Source: Streptococcus pyogenes
GTDB taxonomy: Bacteria; Bacillota; Bacilli; Lactobacillales; Streptococcaceae
Reading direction: 5' to 3'
NCBI RefSeq assembly: GCF_002055535.1
Contig: NZ_LN831034.1
Location: 930,001-994,000 of the forward strand
Length of the DNA stretch: 64,000 nucleotides
The position numbers and the translations under genes were made by a program. This document shows, one piece after another, positions 58,321 to 64,000 of the stretch; within the stretch, counting starts at the first letter, position 1; every line of letters starts with the position of its first letter. The notes beneath the pieces are model-generated. The model was given only the letters and a program-made list of their open reading frames with translations. It did no database searches and was not told where the DNA came from.

Positions 58321-59164
58321 TTTTTTCCTCCAACAACTTTTTAAACGATTTAGTTAAGTAATTTAAATGAGATTCATAAGCAACACCTAAGATTAAATCT
58401 CTTTTTAATGTAAGGGTATTTTGCAATACTTTTTCAAGAAATGAAACAACAAGATCTAGAATTTGTGTTAGTGGTAGCTGATAATAGAATCCTGCTGTTA
58501 TAATAGCTGATGCTATATCTCCTGTACCATAGAAATGGTAAGGGAATTGCTTCCCAAAATGGAATGTTAATTGATCTGAATCTGACTGATAGTAAGCAAA
58601 ACCAATGCTGCCCTCCTCAAAAGAGATTCCGCTAATGACAACCTGTTTAGGTCCAAGCTTAGCTAATTTTCTAGCCACCTGTCTAATATCTTCTTCATCA
58701 TAATTTTTTGCTAAATAAGCTGTTTGTGTTAATAGACAAGCCTCACTAATATTAGGTAAAACAAGCTCAGCTTTTTGAGTAAGTTTTATCATAATCTCTA
58801 TATGTTTTTGACTGAAGCCTTGATAAAGTTTTCCATTATCTGCCATAATTGGATCTAAAATTAAGGGAAGTTGCTTTCTTGAAAGCCATTCTAGCAGCTT
58901 TTGCCCATCTCTTGTTGTCGTAAAATAACCTATAAAAATGCCGTCAAACTTAATTCTTTTGTTGTCCCAATCTGTTAAAAAAACGTCTAATATACTTGAT
59001 GTAGTATGCTTCACAGGGTTCTGTCCTCCGCCAGTATGGCTTGATAAAAGGCAAGTTGGTAATAAAACTTGCTCTAACAAACAAGAAGCCATTAAAGGAA
59101 TACTAGCAGACAAGGCTACCTTACCAACACCAACCAGATCATTTGCCACAACAATCCGTTTCAT
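58298..59164 (-). CDS. Pyridoxal (pyridoxine/pyridoxamine) kinase
   Basis: A 288-residue ribokinase-superfamily kinase similar to PdxK/PdxY: NDLVGVGKVALSASIPLM at the start, LPTCLLSSHTGG, LDPIMADNGKLY and the catalytic loop YHFYGTGDIASA. It would phosphorylate imported B6 vitamers to trap them and supply PLP, needed by GlyA in this same window. The divergent MocR regulator and overlapping S component make a compact salvage locus. The thiamine-type HMP kinase alternative is less likely. Confidence 0.83.
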   Translation of the reverse strand: MKRIVVANDLVGVGKVALSASIPLMASCLLEQVLLPTCLLSSHTGGGQNPVKHTTSSILDVFLTDWDNKRIKFDGIFIGYFTTTRDGQKLLEWLSRKQLPLILDPIMADNGKLYQGFSQKHIEIMIKLTQKAELVLPNISEACLLTQTAYLAKNYDEEDIRQVARKLAKLGPKQVVISGISFEEGSIGFAYYQSDSDQLTFHFGKQFPYHFYGTGDIASAIITAGFYYQLPLTQILDLVVSFLEKVLQNTLTLKRDLILGVAYESHLNYLTKSFKKLLEEKNVISKIS

Positions 59165-59185
59165 AGCTATTACCTCTTTTCTATA

Positions 59186-59227
59186 ATAACTATTGTAAGA
59201 AAAAGAGGCATAAGATACAATAGTTAT
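59186..59227. promoter_or_regulatory. Inverted repeat forming two overlapping divergent promoters
   Basis: ATAACTATTGTA (59186-59197) and its exact complement (59216-59227) are 18 bases apart. Plus promoter: TTGTAA at 59193 and TACAAT at 59216, 17 apart. Minus promoter: TTGTAT (rc of 59215-59220) and TACAAT (rc of 59192-59197), also 17 apart. The same arms thus serve as -35 on one strand and -10 on the other. Confidence 0.8.
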
Positions 59228-59253
59228 AACACTTAACTGTATGGGGACAATTT

Positions 59254-60522
59254 ATGACAACAAAATATCAAACAATCATTTCCAATATCGAACAAGATAT
59301 CCAGAAACAGCGACTAAAAAAAGGGGACAAGCTACCTTCAATTAGGGTACTAAGTAAGGTTTATTATTGTAGCAAAGATACTGTTCAGCGGGCTCTTTTA
59401 GAATTAAAATATCGTCACTTAATTTATGCTGTTCCTAAAAGTGGTTATTATGTTTTGGGTAACGTAAGCATGCCCGATAATGTTCTTAATCTAAGTCTTG
59501 AAGATTATAATAATATGGCTTATGAAGATTTCCGACTCTGCTTAAATGAGGCCTTAAGTGCTAAAGACAAATACCTCTTTCATTATTATCACAAAACCGA
59601 AGGACTAGAAGAACTAAGGGAAGCTTTGCTTCTTTACTTAGCTGAAAATAGTGTTTACAGTAACAAAGACCAACTATTAATCACCTCTGGGACGCAACAA
59701 GCGCTTTATATTTTATCACAAATGCCTTTTCCTAATACGGGCAAAACAATTCTCCTTGAAAAGCCTACTTATCATCGGATGGAAGCTATTGTTGCTCAGT
59801 TAGGATTACCCTATCAAACTATCTCTAGACACTTTAATGGCCTTGATTTAGAACTCTTAGAATCTTTATTTCAAACTGGCGATATTAAATTTTTTTACAC
59901 GATTTCACGATTTTCACATCCTCTGGGACTTTCTTATAGCACTAAGGAAAAGGAAGCTATTGTTCGTCTAGCACAACGATACCAGGTTTATATTTTAGAA
60001 GATGATTATTTAGGAGATTTTGTGAAACTTAAAGAGCCACCAATTCATTATTATGACACTCATCACCGAATCATCTACCTAAAATCTTTTTCAATGAGTG
60101 TTTTTCCTGCACTCCGTATCGGAGCTCTAGTTTTACCGTCAGGTTTAAAACCTCATTTTTTAACCCAAAAATCATTGATTGATTTAGACACGAACTTACT
60201 AATGCAAAAAGCATTAGCTCTTTATTTAGAAAATGGGATGTTTCAAAAAAATCTTCGCTTTATTAAGCGTTATCTAAAACAGCGGGAACGTCAATTGGCT
60301 CTCTTTTTAAAACAAAATTGCCCTGATATTCACTATCAACTAACCCCTACTCATTTAGTGATTGATTACACGACATCAGACTCTTATAGAAACTTTACAT
60401 TAGATAAATCTGATAGAATAATAATAACTGGAAAAAAACGCTATCTCTCTATTACTATCAATCAACAAATACAAAGCAAATTAAACTCACTAATCAAAAA
60501 TACTTGTGGAAAGAGCAACTAA
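59254..60522 (+). CDS. MocR/PdxR-family regulator lacking the PLP lysine
   Basis: The 422-residue protein has an N-terminal GntR-type winged helix (GDKLPSIRVLSKVYYCSKDTVQRALLEL, from about residue 24) fused to an aminotransferase-fold domain. TSGTQQALYILSQ, EKPTYHRME and ILEDDYLGDF are conserved. The position of the Schiff-base lysine in the usual SFSK motif is Met281 here (YLKSFSMSVFPALRIG). PdxR-type proteins sense PLP or pyridoxal and control B6 genes. Divergence from the kinase/S-component pair supports that role. With no lysine, ligand binding must be non-covalent or altered. Confidence 0.83.
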   Translation: MTTKYQTIISNIEQDIQKQRLKKGDKLPSIRVLSKVYYCSKDTVQRALLELKYRHLIYAVPKSGYYVLGNVSMPDNVLNLSLEDYNNMAYEDFRLCLNEALSAKDKYLFHYYHKTEGLEELREALLLYLAENSVYSNKDQLLITSGTQQALYILSQMPFPNTGKTILLEKPTYHRMEAIVAQLGLPYQTISRHFNGLDLELLESLFQTGDIKFFYTISRFSHPLGLSYSTKEKEAIVRLAQRYQVYILEDDYLGDFVKLKEPPIHYYDTHHRIIYLKSFSMSVFPALRIGALVLPSGLKPHFLTQKSLIDLDTNLLMQKALALYLENGMFQKNLRFIKRYLKQRERQLALFLKQNCPDIHYQLTPTHLVIDYTTSDSYRNFTLDKSDRIIITGKKRYLSITINQQIQSKLNSLIKNTCGKSN

Positions 60523-60919
60523 CTTTTCTTCGTACCATTAATATAAAAAATGGGGATAAATAAGTATTATAAAATCTCTAAAAAGCATGGTTTTGAAATT
60601 AAAAAAACATAATTTTAGACTACTTAAAAATTGGAAACTACTAGCTGTCACTTCGAAGTAGTATTATCCTAGACTGTTTCATTAAGACTAAGGATATAAT
60701 TTATCAAATAAAAGTTTATTCACCTCAACTAAGAAAGGAGGGGAGTTTCCCAAAATGTAGCAAAAAATAAACAGAAAGTTAAACTAAAGCTTGAATGCTT
60801 AAGTTCTATGTAATATAGAATACACCTAATAGTAGCAAAAAAATACCTAACAGATTTTTATCTGTTAGGTATTTAAACCTTATCCCCTCAAAGACACTAA
60901 AATGCCATTAGAAGCGTTT
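60523..60919. other. Gap of about 400 bases without a gene
   Basis: AT-rich, no open frame of note. A GAAAGGAGGGGAG motif near 60735 is followed by ATG-TAG only. The hairpin at 60834-60874 is the only clear element. Confidence 0.55.
60834..60874 (-). terminator. Terminator after the ATP-cone gene
   Basis: Minus strand AAATACCTAACAGA and TCTGTTAGGTATTT form a 14-bp perfect stem followed by a T run. Confidence 0.85.
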
Positions 60920-61276
60920 TTATTTTATTTGTTCAAAACGCAAGTGAACCACAATCTTATCACCATAGCCATTGCGCTCTAAATCTCGCTGAAGACGATA
61001 AGAAATGTAATGTTCTGCAATGGTAATATATCCAGCATCCATCAAACGATTCTCCACAAGGGATTGGACCATATTGATAGTAGGACGTTCTACATGTGCT
61101 TCTTCTAAATCAATAACTACTTTTTTAGTGACATGTGTTAAGTTTTGTCGCCACGTGTCATCAATAACATAGACCGTCCTTGCTGCTTTAATAATTGCTT
61201 GATAAATTTTATCTGGATCAAAATCAGCAACGTGGCCATCACGCTTAATAATTTGCATAAGATCATCTCTTTTCAT
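60920..61276 (-). CDS. Orphan ATP-cone domain protein
   Basis: The 118-residue protein consists of little more than one ATP-cone: MQIIKRDGHVADFDPDKIYQAIIKAA near the start, then VERPTINMVQSLVENRLMDAG and HYISYRLQRDLER. ATP-cones are the allosteric nucleotide-binding modules of ribonucleotide reductases and of NrdR. Here there is neither a catalytic domain nor the NrdR zinc ribbon. The second Met (61258) is an alternative start. It has its own near-consensus promoter with an internal inverted repeat. It may sense ATP/dATP and act on a partner. Confidence 0.78.
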   Translation of the reverse strand: MKRDDLMQIIKRDGHVADFDPDKIYQAIIKAARTVYVIDDTWRQNLTHVTKKVVIDLEEAHVERPTINMVQSLVENRLMDAGYITIAEHYISYRLQRDLERNGYGDKIVVHLRFEQIK

Positions 61277-61296
61277 AAGTTTTCATCTCTACCTAC

Positions 61297-61325
61297 ATTA
61301 TGCAAATGTTATTAGCATTTGTCAA
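61297..61325 (-). promoter_or_regulatory. Promoter of the ATP-cone gene with CAAATG inverted repeat
   Basis: Minus strand TTGACA and CATAAT, 17 apart. The spacer contains CAAATG-N7-CATTTG, a candidate operator. Confidence 0.78.
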
Positions 61326-61414
61326 GTCATAGCACTCATACCCGAAAAACTACTTTCTTATTTTGAAACACAGTAATCACTGATACATTCTGAATTTTAA
61401 CTAAGATAATAAAA

Positions 61415-61444
61415 TTAAAAAAAGGATTGAGAATATCTCAATCC
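61415..61444 (-). terminator. Terminator of the candidate small RNA
   Basis: Minus strand GGATTGAGA-TAT-TCTCAATCC followed by TTTTTTT. Confidence 0.88.
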
Positions 61445-61570
61445 AAGGGGCATTCTTAATAAATAAGATTGTGATAAAATGGTTCACACAGATTATCAAA
61501 GTCGGCTTCCCGCCTTAATGACCTCCCCTGCGCAAAAGTGACTTTGCAGTCACAATCGACTCATCGCATA
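61417..61570 (-). ncRNA. Candidate structured small RNA, about 154 bases
   Basis: The element has its own promoter and terminator. On the minus strand GTGACT-GCAA-AGTCAC makes a 6-bp stem with a GNRA loop. Two alternative helices compete with it: GATTGTGA with TCACAATC, and AAAGTC with GACTTT. AGGGG and CCCCT can also pair, and GCGCAGGGGAGG is purine-rich like a Shine-Dalgarno region. No open frame of more than a few codons follows it. I do not recognise the family; it is not SRP RNA, RNase P RNA or tmRNA by their hallmarks. Confidence 0.6.
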
Positions 61571-61575
61571 CAGAT

Positions 61576-61603
61576 ATTATAACATATTTTACGAAAATTA
61601 CAA
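61576..61603 (-). promoter_or_regulatory. Promoter of the candidate small RNA
   Basis: Minus strand TTGTAA and TATAAT spaced by 16 bases; the -35 includes the stop codon of the cardiolipin synthase gene. Confidence 0.72.
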
Positions 61604-63175
61604 GAGAGGGGCAATTGTTCGTACTAATAATCCTATCAATTTTTGATACCAAGGACGTTGCGTCAAATGATCTGATGTCATCAATAGTGATTGCTTTTGA
61701 GCTTCATTAAAGTCATTCACAATATCAGCAATAACTGACACACGATATAAATAAGTCGCGCATTCAAAATGATGATAAAGGCTACGATAGTCTAAGTTAA
61801 TTGTTCCGACAACTGCTTTTGTATTATCAGAGATAAATACCTTTGAATGAACGAACCCTGGTTGATACTCATAAATTTTTACTCCAGAAGACATCAAAGC
61901 TTTATAATAGGTTTTAGCTAAGGCATATGGTACCCCCTTATCTGGCACTCCTGGCATAATAATTCGGATATCTACTCCACGTTCTGATGCAAACCGTAAA
62001 GCGTGTTCCATCTCGCTATCTAAAATAAGGTAAGGTGTCATGATATAAACGTACTCTTTAGCATGATTTAAAATGTCTATATAAACATTTTTACCTATTT
62101 TATCAGTATCAAGCGGGGAATCACCGTAGGGAATAACATAGCCATCTGAAGGAAGTTTTAAAGAATGATCTGAAAGATAAGGATCAATAATCAGTTCTTT
62201 TTCTGTGATAGACCACATTTGTAAAAACAAAATTAAAAAGCTGTCTGTTGCTTCACCCTCAAGCATTAAACCAGCATCTTTCCAGTGGCCAAAACGCTCT
62301 ACTTCATTAATGTACTCATCTGCTAGATTAATACCTCCAGTGAATGATACCTCCCCATCAATAACGACAATTTTTCGGTGATCTCGATAATTGTAATAGG
62401 TAGAGATAAAGGGTGAAATCGGTAAAAATGATTTAGCTTTAATCCCTATTTGTTCTAATCTCTTGGCGTAATCTGATGATAGCGTTGATAGTTCGTTCAT
62501 GCCATCAAACAACACCCTAACTTCTACACCTTCACTGACTTTTTTTTCTAGAATACTAAGGATTTCTCCCCACATTTGGCCTTCTGCAATAATAAAAAAT
62601 TCAAGAAAAATGTACTTTTTAGCTAAGAATAACTGTTCTTTTAAACTATCAAAAAAAGTTTCACCTGTTGGGAAGTAAGTTACCCTTGTATTATTATAAA
62701 TCGGAAAGTTGCCACGACTTCTTTCTAAGTACTGTACTAAATGATATGTGGTTGATGTGCTATCCTTTAATACCTCTAATATAGCGTCATCATCGCTAAG
62801 GTAAGGTGCAGACAGATCTACAAGATGATTTATTCTTTGTTTTAGCCCTCTGTAACCCCAATCCAATTTTGTATAAATTAAAAACAGTGACCCTAGTAAT
62901 GGAGCAATCATAATCAAAATTAACCACGTCATTCTTGAAATAGCATCCATATCACTATTAACTAAATATAAAACAATAGTAATAGCAAAGACACTTTCAA
63001 GAATCGTTATCCAAACACGGTACTGCTCCATCCAGGCATAAGATTGAAATAAGAAAACTAATTGCAAAATAATTAATAATACAATGATTGTTGTTCTACT
63101 AAAAATTCCTCTTAAAAATCCATGTTTCCCTTTATGGAGCAAATATTTTACTTTTGCTTTCTTTTTGATAATCAT
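61598..63175 (-). CDS. cls: Cardiolipin synthase
   Basis: The 525-residue membrane-associated phospholipase D-family enzyme condenses two phosphatidylglycerols into cardiolipin. Two N-terminal membrane helices (about residues 28-45 and 53-70, then 80-100) precede two HKD motifs: HRKIVVIDGEVSFTGG near residue 265 and HSKVFISDNTKAVVGTINLD near 440. The GGAGGG ribosome binding site is almost joined to the ATG at 63175, which is unusually close. The small RNA promoter lies at its 3' end. Confidence 0.92.
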   Translation of the reverse strand: MIIKKKAKVKYLLHKGKHGFLRGIFSRTTIIVLLIILQLVFLFQSYAWMEQYRVWITILESVFAITIVLYLVNSDMDAISRMTWLILIMIAPLLGSLFLIYTKLDWGYRGLKQRINHLVDLSAPYLSDDDAILEVLKDSTSTTYHLVQYLERSRGNFPIYNNTRVTYFPTGETFFDSLKEQLFLAKKYIFLEFFIIAEGQMWGEILSILEKKVSEGVEVRVLFDGMNELSTLSSDYAKRLEQIGIKAKSFLPISPFISTYYNYRDHRKIVVIDGEVSFTGGINLADEYINEVERFGHWKDAGLMLEGEATDSFLILFLQMWSITEKELIIDPYLSDHSLKLPSDGYVIPYGDSPLDTDKIGKNVYIDILNHAKEYVYIMTPYLILDSEMEHALRFASERGVDIRIIMPGVPDKGVPYALAKTYYKALMSSGVKIYEYQPGFVHSKVFISDNTKAVVGTINLDYRSLYHHFECATYLYRVSVIADIVNDFNEAQKQSLLMTSDHLTQRPWYQKLIGLLVRTIAPLL

Positions 63176-63232
63176 CCCTCCAAAATCTCATTTACCTTAT
63201 TATATCACAGTAAAGCGGGAAGAAAGGAGCGC

Positions 63233-63253
63233 TTGCTCGAATTATTCGAGCAA
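63233..63253. repeat. 9-bp inverted repeat downstream of fhs
   Basis: TTGCTCGAA-TTA-TTCGAGCAA, followed by TTTTT on the plus strand but not on the minus strand on which fhs lies. Confidence 0.6.
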
Positions 63254-63259
63254 TTTTTC

Positions 63260-64000
63260 CTAAAAGAGACCGAGGGCTGTGCCATTTTCTGCTACATCCA
63301 TTGCCATGGCAGCTGGAACTTTAGGCAAACCAGGCATGGTCATCACATCACCTGTTAAACCAACAATAAAACCTGCTCCTGTTTTAGGAACAAATTCACG
63401 AATGGTAATGTCAAAATCGGTTGGCGCTCCAAGCAAGGATGGGTTATCTGAAAAACTGTATTGGGTCTTAGCCATACAAACAGGCAATTTATCCCAACCG
63501 AATTCTGCGAACTGCTTCAATTGTGTTTTGGCCTTGGGGCCAAATTGAACAGCTTTGCCACCATAAATCTGGGTAACGATATTGATCACTTTTTCTTCCA
63601 AAGTATCCTCATCTGAATAGAGACGTTTGTAGTCAGCAGCTTCTTGATCAATCACACGAACCACTGTTTTAGCTAATGCTAAGCCTCCCTCAGCTCCATT
63701 TGCCCAAACACTGGCTAATTCTACTGGAACCTTAATCTCTTCACAAAGCGCTTTTAAGGTAGCAATTTCAGCCTCGGTATCTGCTACAAATTCATTGATA
63801 GCCACCACAACTGGAACTTTGAATTGGCGCATGTTTTCCACGTGACGTTTTAAGTTGGCAAATCCTAAGCGAACAGCCTCACAATTTTCAGCGGCTAAAT
63901 CTGATTTGGCGACACCTCCATGCATTTTAAGGGCGCGCAAGGTTGCAACAATAACGATAGCATCTGGTGCTTTAGGAAGATTAGGTACTTTGATATTTAG
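63260..64000 (-). CDS. fhs: Formate-tetrahydrofolate ligase, C-terminal part (cut by window edge)
   Basis: Fhs joins formate to THF using ATP to give 10-formyl-THF. The frame is open to base 64000 and gives the last 246 residues. Visible are [21 protein letters not shown], the [14 protein letters not shown] block and the C-terminal [22 protein letters not shown]. Streptococcus pyogenes carries two fhs genes; which copy this is cannot be said from the fragment. Confidence 0.93.

Noticed and set aside
60735-60765. Good Shine-Dalgarno motif GAAAGGAGGGGAG
   Set aside because: The only ATG at proper spacing is followed at once by TAG, so nothing is encoded.
61417-61570. SRP RNA or 6S RNA identity for the small RNA
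   Set aside because: The SRP tetraloop/AGCAG motif is absent and the long closing stem and central bubble of 6S could not be drawn with confidence.

Overview
The window is low-GC Gram-positive DNA with dense, short operons and strong AGGAGG-type ribosome binding sites. It matches the genus Streptococcus closely, and most likely Streptococcus pyogenes (group A) or a very near relative. The main grounds are a class A sortase with catalytic His142, Cys208 and Arg216 numbering, a XerS recombinase with a dif_SL-like site beside it, an L-lactate dehydrogenase/NADH oxidase pair, and a complete citrate fermentation cluster. No tRNA, rRNA, CRISPR array, prophage or insertion sequence was seen. Species assignment is inference from protein resemblance; no search was run.

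Layout, left part (1-29,900). A long plus-strand run carries the end of tdk, prfA, prmC, a Sua5-type gene, a GNAT acetyltransferase, glyA, a nucleoid-associated protein, a PvaA-like lysozyme-fold protein and a heterodimeric ABC exporter. Then come nox, ldh (minus), gyrA, srtA, a VOC protein and two small membrane-associated proteins. A minus block (lipid kinase, hemolysin III family, DUF1836) precedes rbgA, rnhB, dprA and topA. A decayed LysR gene abuts an N-terminally truncated PTS EIIC remnant, followed by ldhD, a SatD/DUF3307 pair and trmFO.

Middle part (30,000-45,000). This is a citrate/oxaloacetate region built of four opposing transcription units. The first is a Na+-pumping decarboxylase module (oadA, small membrane subunit, biotin protein, oadB). 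The second is citG with a CitO-like GntR regulator, next to a CitMHS transporter, all minus. The third is a long operon of an OadH-like small subunit, biotin protein, oadB, a 44-residue OadG-like subunit, citD, citE, citF, citX and a second oadA. The fourth is citC (minus). Together they would import citrate, activate and run citrate lyase (citrate to acetate plus oxaloacetate) and decarboxylate oxaloacetate to pyruvate while exporting Na+. The divergent control region has two cre-like sites and a perfect 19-bp inverted repeat.

Terminus (45,000-48,500). xerS lies beside a 31-bp dif_SL-like site at 47,470-47,500. Gene orientation switches here from mainly plus to mainly minus, so the window spans the chromosome replication terminus. 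Next to dif sits an SOS-type (HdiR/LexA-like) regulator that appears to have lost about 40 residues internally.

Right part (48,500-64,000). This holds ylxM-ffh (minus), a GntR/HutC regulator, a membrane-anchored beta-helix protein, guaA, murN, an ABC-F protein, a vitamin B6 salvage pair (ECF S-component and pyridoxal kinase) and a divergent MocR regulator. It ends with an orphan ATP-cone protein, a candidate structured small RNA with its own promoter and terminator, cardiolipin synthase, and the 3' part of fhs.
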